Positions 17,731 through 27,400 of a stretch of DNA of 64,000 bases are shown here, piece after piece (position 1 is the first letter of the stretch; each line of letters opens with the position of its first letter). The stretch covers positions 1-64,000 of the IMG/VR virus record IMGVR_UViG_3300021185_001730. One strand, written 5' to 3'. The stretch comes from a virus. The position numbers were made by a program, and so were the translations under genes. The notes below the pieces were generated by a model. The model was not told the origin of the DNA and did no database searches. It saw only the letters and a program-made list of their open reading frames with translations.

Positions 17731-20700
17731 ATGGGAAAGAAAAAAAGCATAGGATTACCGGGTGGACCAAATGAGTTTTTGCAAGATATAACACAATATA
17801 TATCAGTAGAAGGTTATAAACGTTATAGTGATGATATAAATAATCCTTTTAATATTATTGACTCAGGTAATATAACTATGGAGGGTGTAGATTTTCCTGT
17901 ACATGGTATTGATAATTTAGGAAATGAGCAAATCATGTTCCCTGAGAACAATTATCAGTTTCCAGGTGATATGGTAATGGAAACTCCAATGCTAGCAAAG
18001 AGTGGAAGAGAAATACCATTAGCACAAGCTGGTGGAGAAAGTTGGTATAATGATTGGAAGACATTTGAGAAATCAAATATAGGTAAATTTATAGATGCAA
18101 AAGGTTTAAAAAAAGAAAAGAATTTTTGGATGGAGCAATTTGGTTATGAGCCAGATAAGGAAGAGAAAGATGCAATATTAGATGCTGCTGCCATATTTAA
18201 TCCTATTCCTGATTTTGTACATGCATTATCAAAAGCTAAAGAAGATAAATATACAGATGCAGCATTATATGCAGCATTTGGATTAATACCTTTTACTGCT
18301 GCACCATTAGTAAGGGGTGCTAAAGAAATACTTAAGAAAGGTAAAAAGGCTGTACTTGAATCATTTACAAATTTAACTGATCCAAATATTTTACCTAAAC
18401 CTTCAGCTACACCTTTACCTAAACAAATAGGATTTAATCAAAAAGGACAAGTTATTCCTCAGCAACATATGGTAAATACTAACCGTGGAGAATTTGCTCT
18501 CACTGATGCACTTGATGAGATATATAGTGGTAATCCAATGTGGTTTGCACCGGTAGGAGATACTAGATATTTTGACAACTCATTAGGTGCATATGGAAAG
18601 ATTGATGAGGGTATACCTTTTATTCCTGGTCAAGGCCGTCCTATAATTAGAACAATAAACAATGAGGTAGGAAATACTGGTAAGGTAGGGTTTAATGAAT
18701 TTCCATTAACAGAAGCAGAAAAAGCAACAAAAATAAATAAGGGTTATAACAGCAAGCTAGTTGATGGAGAGTGGGTAATTGATTATAATGATCCTATAAT
18801 GAGAACAGAGCTAATAACACGCCCTGGTCATCAGAGTAAAATAGATGGTATATTTTCACCCGATACCAAGTTTAAAATATTTAAAAGTGATCTAAGTAAA
18901 GGTAACCATGCAATGCATCATAAATGGACTGATGCAGAACTTAAAGCTATAAGAGATGAGGGATTTGATGTTATACAACTTGTAGATGAAAACGGCAATC
19001 AAATAGAAAACATATTGCTAAATGATAGCAAATTTAAACCAACTAAGATTAATGAGATGGATGTGTTAATAGATAACCCTCCTTTTGCGTATGGAGGTCC
19101 GGTAGGTGATGGAGATCTTCCACAAGCACAGTGGGGTGCTTTAGGTAAAATGGTAAAACCATATGCAAAAAAAGGAGCTAGGTATTTAAAAGATCTATTT
19201 GAAAGTACAAATGGTTTTAAATCTCAAATAGATTGGAGTAAGTGGAATAAAGCTATTCCTGAAAACCAAAAATTATTACAAGAATATAATCTTATAGAAG
19301 AGACAGCAAAAGCAAATAAGACTTGGATGAAGAATCCTGATGGTTCTAAATTTGCAGGAACACCTGAGCAATGGGTACAACAAAGAAGTAGTAATTATAA
19401 AAAAGCTTTTGGTGACTCTAAATTAATAAATCCAGATGGTTCACCTATGGTAGTTTATCATGGATCACCTAGAAAGTTTGATGCTTTTGATGAGTCAATG
19501 TATCAATTAGGTGACGCAGGTTATTCTGGATCAGGGATATATACAACACCTAGTAAAACAACCGCAGAGAGTTATACAATATCTGGCAAAAGATTTCATG
19601 ATGGGGAAATTGAACCTACTCTTTATGAATTATATGGAAGAGGGAATAATCCTATAACGTCAAAAGAATTAATAGATAACTCTGGAGGAGATATAGGGTT
19701 TGGTAAAGTTGGAGAATTAATTGATAAAAATTTACCTACAAGTCTTTTTAATTTTCATAGAAAAGGAGCTCCAAGAGTAGATCAGCTTTTACAATATGAT
19801 GTTGCAATAAAAAATCAAAATAGAGGTATAAGTAATATTAGGCCAATTCAAGATGCTTGGGAAATTGTTTTTCCATCTAATAAACAATTAAAATCATCAA
19901 TAGGTAATAATGGTATGTTTGATATGACTGACCCCAATATATATAAACAATTTGGTGGACCTGCTGGAATTATAAACTCTATACGTAAACTTGCAACAGA
20001 TGATGATTATAAATGGACAGATGCATTATATGATAATACTTTAGCTCCGTTATCAAATGCTCTTGATGTATTAAGTGTACCAGGTGCATTAGTAGCTGAA
20101 GCAGGAGAATATTTTGGAGAACGTGGGGATAAAGAATTTAATTTTACAGATGCAATGCCTGCACTCAAAGGTGATTATTCATTCAAAAATATAAATGATG
20201 GAGATATGAAAACTCTATCAGGAATAGTAGATGATGACGGAAATCCACTTGTAGAAAATCCATGGGGTGCATTTGCTTTAGATGTGCTTACTGATCCAAG
20301 TACTTATGTTGGAGTAGGTGCGGTTAAATCTTTATTGAAACCAGGTGTAAAAGCATCTGTACCAATAGTTAAAAATATAGCAAAATCTACAGATGATATA
20401 GTTAAAGCAACAGCAGATGATATGGTGGAAGTATTTACTTCAAATGGTACTAAGAAACTTTTACCAAAATCTAAAGCAGTAAGATTAAATAGAATTGAGG
20501 ATGCAAATGTAAATAATAAATCATTTGGAAACTATGAAGACGGTAATTGGTTTAGTGATTCAGTTAGACCTTTCTATTTAAATAATGCAAAGAATACTTT
20601 GAAAGGTGGTAGACTAAAATCTGCAGATCCAAAAAGACTTATATCTGTATATTTAGATCCTGCAGATGCAAAGTTATTTGATATTACACAAGGAGGTACA

Positions 20701-21699
20701 GAAAGAGCTTTAAATATGAGTGGTGGTACAGGTAATCTTCCTGTAAAAGGAGAATATGTTTTACCACCTGAGTTAGTTAAATTTATGAGAGATGGTATAA
20801 CTGGTCCAGGGTATAACAGTATGATAGGTAATTCAGAAAGTATTATGAAAAACCTAAATAAATTTTATAAAAGACTTGGAGGTAGCTTTCAAGATGGGAC
20901 AGAAATACCAGATCAAACTGGTTTAGAAAAATACCAAGACAAAGGAGAAGTAGAAAAAAACTTAGATGCTTTAAACAAACAGTTGGCTAAAAAGACATAT
21001 AACCCATATAGAGATATAGATGAAATATCTCAAAAAAGAAGAACTGAACTTACTGATGCAATTAATTTTATAGTAGATAACCAAGGAGGAGATGAAAACT
21101 TAAGAGATTTGTTAATTATGACTGCTTTTATGGAAAATTCTTATGGGGCTAATGCAGATGCTTATGGTAGAGATTATACAAGAGGTCCTATGTCAATAGA
21201 TGATATAGCTTATAAACATATGTTTGAAATTAGAAAAGGTGCAAATGATTATACTTCAAGTCAAAAAAAATATATAGACTGGTTTGACAGTATGGGTTAT
21301 GACCTAGATAATATGGATGACTATTTACGTAATGATGTAAGAGCAAATGTTGCTGCATCAAGGTATCAATATGGAACAAATAAAAACCCATTGCCATCTA
21401 GTAAAGATCCTAAAGCATTGTATAATTACTATATGGATACATATAACAGAACAGATGAGAATCATTATGATAGATTTTTAAAAGGTTATAATGAATTTAT
21501 AGGCAAAAAAGAATTTGGTGGATCAGTTAATAAATACCTTACTTACAAAAAGTTTATGAATGGTGGTTATACAGGTAATGATAAAATAGAAGCAGAAAAA
21601 ATTTATGATAAATTAAATAGAATGCACTATAGAGATGCAAAACAAAGAGGATTGTCACCGCAGAATTACATAATGACTAACCTCCTAGGCAATTCTTAA
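17731..21699 (+). CDS. Giant virion cargo protein with ART-like and lytic-transglycosylase-like domains
   Basis: 1322 residues, starting one base after the muzzle-like stop. At 574-650 is an ADP-ribosyltransferase-like motif set of the phage polyvalent type: VVYHGSPRKF (Y576, H577, G578), GYSGSGIYTT (G600-T606) and a following AESY. Segments near 260-450 and 920-1010 have looser resemblance. The C-terminus (about 1090-1260) resembles a lytic transglycosylase: LIMTAFMENSYG with candidate catalytic E1135, then GPMSIDD, AASRYQYG and LYNYYMDTYN. Linkers carry AQAGGE, PQAQWG, RLGGSF, EFGGSV and MNGGY motifs. I infer an internal virion protein that opens the cell wall and delivers an ART-like effector. 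ART activity is unproven; the usual Glu should be located by structure prediction. Confidence 0.6.
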   Translation: MGKKKSIGLPGGPNEFLQDITQYISVEGYKRYSDDINNPFNIIDSGNITMEGVDFPVHGIDNLGNEQIMFPENNYQFPGDMVMETPMLAKSGREIPLAQAGGESWYNDWKTFEKSNIGKFIDAKGLKKEKNFWMEQFGYEPDKEEKDAILDAAAIFNPIPDFVHALSKAKEDKYTDAALYAAFGLIPFTAAPLVRGAKEILKKGKKAVLESFTNLTDPNILPKPSATPLPKQIGFNQKGQVIPQQHMVNTNRGEFALTDALDEIYSGNPMWFAPVGDTRYFDNSLGAYGKIDEGIPFIPGQGRPIIRTINNEVGNTGKVGFNEFPLTEAEKATKINKGYNSKLVDGEWVIDYNDPIMRTELITRPGHQSKIDGIFSPDTKFKIFKSDLSKGNHAMHHKWTDAELKAIRDEGFDVIQLVDENGNQIENILLNDSKFKPTKINEMDVLIDNPPFAYGGPVGDGDLPQAQWGALGKMVKPYAKKGARYLKDLFESTNGFKSQIDWSKWNKAIPENQKLLQEYNLIEETAKANKTWMKNPDGSKFAGTPEQWVQQRSSNYKKAFGDSKLINPDGSPMVVYHGSPRKFDAFDESMYQLGDAGYSGSGIYTTPSKTTAESYTISGKRFHDGEIEPTLYELYGRGNNPITSKELIDNSGGDIGFGKVGELIDKNLPTSLFNFHRKGAPRVDQLLQYDVAIKNQNRGISNIRPIQDAWEIVFPSNKQLKSSIGNNGMFDMTDPNIYKQFGGPAGIINSIRKLATDDDYKWTDALYDNTLAPLSNALDVLSVPGALVAEAGEYFGERGDKEFNFTDAMPALKGDYSFKNINDGDMKTLSGIVDDDGNPLVENPWGAFALDVLTDPSTYVGVGAVKSLLKPGVKASVPIVKNIAKSTDDIVKATADDMVEVFTSNGTKKLLPKSKAVRLNRIEDANVNNKSFGNYEDGNWFSDSVRPFYLNNAKNTLKGGRLKSADPKRLISVYLDPADAKLFDITQGGTERALNMSGGTGNLPVKGEYVLPPELVKFMRDGITGPGYNSMIGNSESIMKNLNKFYKRLGGSFQDGTEIPDQTGLEKYQDKGEVEKNLDALNKQLAKKTYNPYRDIDEISQKRRTELTDAINFIVDNQGGDENLRDLLIMTAFMENSYGANADAYGRDYTRGPMSIDDIAYKHMFEIRKGANDYTSSQKKYIDWFDSMGYDLDNMDDYLRNDVRANVAASRYQYGTNKNPLPSSKDPKALYNYYMDTYNRTDENHYDRFLKGYNEFIGKKEFGGSVNKYLTYKKFMNGGYTGNDKIEAEKIYDKLNRMHYRDAKQRGLSPQNYIMTNLLGNS

Positions 21700-21729
21700 A
21701 CCTAATAAATTAGTGATTCTGAGTAATTA

Positions 21730-21740
21730 TTTGTATATTA
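21730..21740 (+). promoter_or_regulatory. Intergenic TTTGTATATTA motif
   Basis: 11-base match to the motif at 4746 and 54158. It lies 13 bases before the ATG at 21754, in one of the few gaps within the giant-gene block (21700-21753), and runs into the near-palindromic AT tract 21739-21754. Confidence 0.35.
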
Positions 21741-21753
21741 ATATTATAATATT

Positions 21754-24363
21754 ATGAGTGTGAAAGCAAACAAAATAAGTTTAAAACAAGAGGGAGGATC
21801 AATGATTCAAGAAGGTCCTGGTATGATAAATACACCTCAACAACCTCAGGTTGATCCTAAAGTAATGCAAATTACTCAATTGATTAAACAAGGAGTTGAT
21901 GAAGGTAAGGATCTTGTCATGATTATTAAGAGTTTAATGTCTCAAGAACTTGAGCAAGAACTTATTGGTCAAGCACTTATGATGGGTGGTATGGAACAAG
22001 AAGATATTGTAACAATATTTGAAACAGTAAATACTCCACCTGAACCATCTTCACCTCAAGAAGTTGACAGAGACCCACAACTCTTAGCTAGAAATAAAGA
22101 TATAGCTAAAAGAGAAAGAGAGGCTGCAGCAAATGCACAATCTCAAGAACAGGAAGTAGACATTTCAGAGCAGGTAAGAACAATGGCTAAATCTGGTATA
22201 GAAATTAAACCAGAGAATGAAGGTAAGTTTACAGCATGGGCAAAGAAACGTGGTATGGGTGTACAGGAAGCTGCTAGAAAGGTTTTAGCTAATAAAGCTA
22301 AGTATCCCCCATCTGTAGTTAAGATGGCTAATTTTGCACGTAATGCAGCTAAATGGAAAAAAGAAGAGGGTGGTGAGCAAGAAGAGTTTAAACCACACTT
22401 CATGTATAAAGGAGATAGAAAAATAAAAGCTAATGATATGGCTACTCATCTTAGACTTAAAGATGCAGGGTATGGTCATGATGCTCCTAAAGCAGAACAA
22501 GGAAAAGAAACTGGACAATATATTAATGGTGTTTTTATTCCTGATGAATCTAATATGGATAAAAACACATTAGCAAATAATTTGAGAAGACCTAAGAATG
22601 AATATATGTCTAATCAAAATTATGCTGTTGCACCACTTATGCCACCACCGTCAACAAATATTTTAGCTGATTTTATAAATACATTTTCTACAGTAAATAA
22701 TGAATTATTTTCTAATGAGGTAGATGACTATGGTAACCGCAAAGGTGCTCTCCTTGATATAAATAAAAGAGGAGAAGGAGTAAACCTTTTTGGTAAACAA
22801 ATTCTTAAAGGTAATCCAGATCCAGATGCAGGTTCTGGCATGTCTAAAATGGAAATGCATGAGGCTTTAAAACCTTTATATTATAACGTTGAAGTAGATA
22901 CATCAAAAATGTCATCTCCAGAAAACCAGCAAGCATATGCTGACTGGGCAGTGCAGCAAGCCAAGGAATGGGATATGGATAAGCAGAGACAACTTGATGA
23001 ACAAGCTCAAGTTATTTCAGATGTTTCAGGTGTACCAATTGAAGAAGATAAAAGAACATTTTCAGAATGGGCACAAGACGCAGGACATGACATTAGCAAG
23101 ATGTCAGAAAATGCTGTAAACCTATTACAAAACCTATGGAAAAAAACTACAGGTAAAATGCAAAAAGGTGGGGGTGTTAATAATCCAGGATTTAAAGCAT
23201 TGCCGCCAGAAGCACAACACAACATACTTAGCAATATGTCTACTGGTGGAGATGGACCAAGTAAAAAAGAGGTTAAAGAGTATTCTAAAGTTTGGGGTAC
23301 AAATAAAAGAGACACTAAAGATATTATAAGAACATTAATACAAAACGGATATAACTCAGAAACAGATACAATTATATCAAGTTATCATCCTTCTATGCCT
23401 ATAGGAGATCAGCGTCATGGTCAAAGAATGCATAACCTTGCTACAAATGTTAATTCATCAGGTCTTTTACCTTTTATGCATTCATCAAGTCCTAATTTTG
23501 CAGGTAACCTAGGTGCTACGTATCCATTTGTTGATGCAACAGGTTATGGTTCATACTTAGCAGTACCAGAAATGAATGAAGGTGGTGAGGATTCTTATCT
23601 TGCAAATAGAGATAGAGTTATTAAAAGAGCTATAGCAAGACAAGAAGGTAAAGCACAAACAGGTATAGAACAAAAGTTTCCAATGGGTCCTTTTCAAGAG
23701 CCGGGCCCTTATCAAACATATCCATTTATAACAGAAGATTATAGCAACATAGATCAAGCTAATCAAGTATTTGGTGAAGATGGAGTTGTAGTAACTCCTA
23801 ATGACTATGATAAAGATGAAGATAAAATTCCTGATACAATAGATGTAGATGGAGGAGATGGTACAGGAAGAGCGTCTCTTGGTACAATTGATAATCCATC
23901 AGCTGATATGTTGTTTAAAAATGTAGTAACTAGTCCAGACTTTAATGTTACAAATAAGCTTGAAGGTACTTTAGATAGAATTAATGATAACCCAAACTTT
24001 AGAGCTGCTACAAGTGTTTCTAAATCTCTTGTAGATGTTGCAAAATTTGCTAACAATATATTTGATAAAAGAGCATATAATGATGCATTAGATCAAATGG
24101 AAGAAAGATCTGGTGCTGATTATAAATATGCTGTAACAACTTCTGGTCCTTTTTCTGAAGGTTTTTATGATGCTAACTCAGGACAATTACAAGGTGAGGC
24201 AGAAAGAACACCTGGTTACTATATGAACTTTGCAGGTTCCCCAAATACATATGGTACGGCACAAGATGGTTTAGAAATGGAAACAGGCGGAGAAGTAGTA
24301 GAGTTATCACAAGATATGATTGCACAATTAATTGCAGCTGGTGCTGACATAGAAATAATATAA
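21754..24363 (+). CDS. Virion cargo protein with KFTAWAKKRG-type domain and TSP3-like segment
   Basis: 869 residues. Residues about 148-200 match a small domain common in phage and large-virus virion proteins, with pattern G-K-F-T-x-W-A-K-x-x-G-M ... VLANKAKY ... ANFARNAAKWKK; its function is unknown. Residues about 683-700 have alternating Asp like a thrombospondin type 3 calcium repeat (DYDKDEDKIPDTIDVD). The rest is Gln/Asn/Glu-rich and low in hydrophobics, typical of proteins that unfold for ejection. Double-Gly junctions recur: QEGGSM, EEGGEQ, QKGGGV, NEGGED and ETGGEV. It is separated from the next gene by 2 bases. Likely packaged and injected; no enzymatic domain recognised. Confidence 0.55.
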   Translation: MSVKANKISLKQEGGSMIQEGPGMINTPQQPQVDPKVMQITQLIKQGVDEGKDLVMIIKSLMSQELEQELIGQALMMGGMEQEDIVTIFETVNTPPEPSSPQEVDRDPQLLARNKDIAKREREAAANAQSQEQEVDISEQVRTMAKSGIEIKPENEGKFTAWAKKRGMGVQEAARKVLANKAKYPPSVVKMANFARNAAKWKKEEGGEQEEFKPHFMYKGDRKIKANDMATHLRLKDAGYGHDAPKAEQGKETGQYINGVFIPDESNMDKNTLANNLRRPKNEYMSNQNYAVAPLMPPPSTNILADFINTFSTVNNELFSNEVDDYGNRKGALLDINKRGEGVNLFGKQILKGNPDPDAGSGMSKMEMHEALKPLYYNVEVDTSKMSSPENQQAYADWAVQQAKEWDMDKQRQLDEQAQVISDVSGVPIEEDKRTFSEWAQDAGHDISKMSENAVNLLQNLWKKTTGKMQKGGGVNNPGFKALPPEAQHNILSNMSTGGDGPSKKEVKEYSKVWGTNKRDTKDIIRTLIQNGYNSETDTIISSYHPSMPIGDQRHGQRMHNLATNVNSSGLLPFMHSSSPNFAGNLGATYPFVDATGYGSYLAVPEMNEGGEDSYLANRDRVIKRAIARQEGKAQTGIEQKFPMGPFQEPGPYQTYPFITEDYSNIDQANQVFGEDGVVVTPNDYDKDEDKIPDTIDVDGGDGTGRASLGTIDNPSADMLFKNVVTSPDFNVTNKLEGTLDRINDNPNFRAATSVSKSLVDVAKFANNIFDKRAYNDALDQMEERSGADYKYAVTTSGPFSEGFYDANSGQLQGEAERTPGYYMNFAGSPNTYGTAQDGLEMETGGEVVELSQDMIAQLIAAGADIEII

Positions 24364-24365
24364 TT

Positions 24366-27341
24366 ATGGCTAGAGTAAAAATAAATAAGTTACCGGAAGG
24401 ATTTAAATTAGTTGATGGCAAGGTTAAAAAGAAAGCCATTAAAAGAGATGGTGGTATGACCACTGGTGATCAAGCTGATTATGGTTTGGTTACAACTCCT
24501 CAAGAATTTTATGGAAGCACTAACTTTAATAACACTGATGATCAATCTGTTAGATATAGTTTATCAAGTGTGCCTAGAGAAGATGCTAACTTAGAAGCAG
24601 AAGGTGGAGAAACTGTATTAACTGATTTAAATGGAAATAATCAATTTGGATTATATGATATAAAAGGACCTAGACATTCTAGTGGTGGAGTGCCAATGTT
24701 TTTACCAGAACAATCTTTTGTTTTTTCTGATACTAACTCAATGAAGTTTGACAAAAGTGAGATGGCAGAGTTTGGTATAGAAAGTAGAAAAAAAATGACA
24801 CCTGCTAAAATATCTAAGAAGTATCCATTAAATCAATTTTATGGAGAAATTAATAGTCAATATGCGGATGATATATCTACTAAGAGTGCAGAGTTGATGT
24901 TAAGTAAGAATATGTATAATCTTTCTAAGTTGGCATTTGGTCAAGAATTAAAGAAAGATTTTGAAGAAGGTGTTCCTTTAGCATCATACCCATATTTACA
25001 AGAGCAAGGTATAGATCCAATAGAGTTTACTGCAGAAGTAGAGAATCAAACTAAACAACAAGCAGAGTTAGAATATATAGCATCTTTACCTCCTGAGCAA
25101 CAAGATCAGATATTAAGGTTGCAAGCAATGATGGAGCAAATAGAAAATCCTAATGCAGGACAATCAAACCAACCTAATGGTCAGGTACAAGCTTCTCAAG
25201 ATGCACAAGACATGTCTGCATTAGCTAGTCAAGAAAATTCATTAGAAGCTACCTTAGAAGATGGTGGTGAGCTATCAAAGTATCAAGAAGCAGGAGAGAC
25301 TAAAACTACTTATGAAATAGGCAATCAAATAGTAGATAGAGATACATATCTTGATTATATTATAAGAAGTGGTATGCATAGGGATATTAATGGTAAGTTG
25401 AGAGTAGATGAAAATGGTCTTACTTTTATGGAAAGTATGAAACTAACTCCTGAAGAAAATGATTATTATTTTAAAGCTATACAAGTAGAACCACAAGAAG
25501 GGTGGTCTCCAATGGACCCTATCTCAGACCAAAATGTAGATTTTTCACTGGACGAAAGTGAACAGACTGTTACTACTAATGATGATGTTAATGTTACTAA
25601 TGAGATGGTTGAAAATGCAAGTGTTGATGGAACTGAGACTGTAGTAAATGATACTGTTGAATCTGAAACTAATAGATGTAAAAATTATCAATGTAATCCA
25701 TTACCTGTTGGTCATCCTGAGAGAGATGCTTTTGAAAAAGCATTGAATAATGGTTGGCAATTAACTAAAGTATATGATCAAGGTTTAGGCAAAACAACAT
25801 TTACTGTAACTAAACCATTGACTAAAAACAAGTTTGAGGACTTTGGAGATTTTGAATTTGAAAACATTGAGGTAACAGGTACTGGAGAAAAAAGAGATGT
25901 ATATACTGATTTAGAAAAAGAATTACTTGGCGTATATCAAGATGGTGCATTTGGAGATAATGTTAGAGTAAGAGAAGGTATTTATTCTAGAAGTGGTACT
26001 GTTGGTACACAGTCAGGTTCAGCTGGTGCAAACTCTTATGGTGGAGATTTAACTAGTGACAAAGCAGAAAAAGATTTTACATTAAGATGGGGTGATGCAA
26101 TTGATAAAGTTGTTTCATCTGGAATTGAGTTTGATTATGATATGCCTAAAGGTAGGTGGTCAGCAGATGCTACAACACCAGTAGATGCACAAGCTAAAGC
26201 TTATCAAAAACAATGGACTGCAGTGCAAAATGCAATGCAAGAAGTAGAGAATGAATTTCATGCACAGAACTTTGGGGAGAACGGTCAACCTAGACAATTA
26301 TTTCCAGGTGGTGATGCAGGTAAAGTAGATGGTAAGTTTGGTATGTTAACTTTTAATAAAGCTAGAAGTTATATTAGAACTGAAGATCCTGAAAGTTTGA
26401 TGGCTGAAATTGATGATACACCTCCAGAGAGAACTCCAACTGAAGATCCACAATTTTATGACAAGCCAGATTGGTGGTGGCAAGATGTTAATAATCTAGC
26501 AACTCAGAATTCATTAGAGAATCCTTTGTTTTTACCTAACGTGCCTAGACTACCAAATACAGAAATAGATTATGTATTAGATGATTGGACAGGTAGAGCT
26601 AATATGACTAATGCTGCTCTTAATACTATGGCTAAGAACTTAAGAGCTTTTGGTAAAGGTAAAGTAGCTGGTTCTAATTTATTTGGTAAAGCAGTTAATC
26701 AATTAGCTAAAGATGTTGGATCAGTTAATACTAACAACATTAAAATTATGAATAGTGTTGCATTACCACAAGCACAATTAAATCTAAGAACTGGTATAGA
26801 AAATGCAAAAGCATATAAAGATGAGTATGATGGTACTGTTACTGCATTAGGTAGATACACTGATTTTGAGAATTGGAATAAGCAAAAAACAAATGAGTTA
26901 TATAATCAAGCAATAACTAATAGAGCTAACACATTCAACCTGAACCAATTAAAAGATGTTATGAAGATAGATCCTAACACAGGTGGTATTATTAATATGA
27001 AGGACAACAAAGATCTTGAGGTTGATCCTAATGTAGATGTTAGTGAACAGGAAAAAAGAAGGAATGAGTATATCAAAGAAAGAAATTTACTGAAGGAACA
27101 GTTTCCAGATATGGGAGATGATAGTTTAGATAACAGCTTGAAATACATTCTTCCTGCATATGCTGATAACAAAAAAACTAAAAAGGGAGCAGCAGATGAT
27201 TATAATGATAGAGCTCAAGATAATGGTATAACAAATCCACAAGATTTGGGGTATGCTCCTTCTGTTAGATACAATGCTAAAAGAGGTAATGAAATTAAAA
27301 AATATGCTTATCCATTCTATACAGGAAAGATGGGCGTATAA
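24366..27341 (+). CDS. Virion cargo protein, possible peptidoglycan-binding segment
   Basis: 991 residues. The N-terminus has GG junctions (RDGGMT, EAEGGET) and a conserved-looking block around GPRHSSGGVP and SFVFSDTNSMKFD. Residues about 240-315 are Gln-rich coiled coil ending EDGGELSKYQEAGE. Residues about 648-670 (GKVDGKFGMLTFNKARSYI) resemble the core of a PG_binding_1 repeat (DGxFGxxTxxA), which would fit a wall-contacting ejection protein beside the transglycosylase-like gene. The C-terminal 300 residues are helical. I do not recognise a full family. Position within the giant-gene run suggests an internal virion (cargo) protein. Confidence 0.5.
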   Translation: MARVKINKLPEGFKLVDGKVKKKAIKRDGGMTTGDQADYGLVTTPQEFYGSTNFNNTDDQSVRYSLSSVPREDANLEAEGGETVLTDLNGNNQFGLYDIKGPRHSSGGVPMFLPEQSFVFSDTNSMKFDKSEMAEFGIESRKKMTPAKISKKYPLNQFYGEINSQYADDISTKSAELMLSKNMYNLSKLAFGQELKKDFEEGVPLASYPYLQEQGIDPIEFTAEVENQTKQQAELEYIASLPPEQQDQILRLQAMMEQIENPNAGQSNQPNGQVQASQDAQDMSALASQENSLEATLEDGGELSKYQEAGETKTTYEIGNQIVDRDTYLDYIIRSGMHRDINGKLRVDENGLTFMESMKLTPEENDYYFKAIQVEPQEGWSPMDPISDQNVDFSLDESEQTVTTNDDVNVTNEMVENASVDGTETVVNDTVESETNRCKNYQCNPLPVGHPERDAFEKALNNGWQLTKVYDQGLGKTTFTVTKPLTKNKFEDFGDFEFENIEVTGTGEKRDVYTDLEKELLGVYQDGAFGDNVRVREGIYSRSGTVGTQSGSAGANSYGGDLTSDKAEKDFTLRWGDAIDKVVSSGIEFDYDMPKGRWSADATTPVDAQAKAYQKQWTAVQNAMQEVENEFHAQNFGENGQPRQLFPGGDAGKVDGKFGMLTFNKARSYIRTEDPESLMAEIDDTPPERTPTEDPQFYDKPDWWWQDVNNLATQNSLENPLFLPNVPRLPNTEIDYVLDDWTGRANMTNAALNTMAKNLRAFGKGKVAGSNLFGKAVNQLAKDVGSVNTNNIKIMNSVALPQAQLNLRTGIENAKAYKDEYDGTVTALGRYTDFENWNKQKTNELYNQAITNRANTFNLNQLKDVMKIDPNTGGIINMKDNKDLEVDPNVDVSEQEKRRNEYIKERNLLKEQFPDMGDDSLDNSLKYILPAYADNKKTKKGAADDYNDRAQDNGITNPQDLGYAPSVRYNAKRGNEIKKYAYPFYTGKMGV

Positions 27342-27365
27342 ACATTAAAGGTTTATTTATATCTG

Positions 27366-27396
27366 TTTGTAAACTTTATAAATAATAGTAAATTTG
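27366..27396 (+). promoter_or_regulatory. Consensus Bacteroidota promoter giving a near-leaderless transcript
   Basis: TTTG at 27366-27369, exactly 19 bases, then TAAATTTG at 27389-27396. The ATG of the next gene begins 5 bases after the -7 element, so the transcript would start at or just before the start codon. It lies in the 59-base gap before the last three giant genes. Confidence 0.6.
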
Positions 27397-27400
27397 AACT

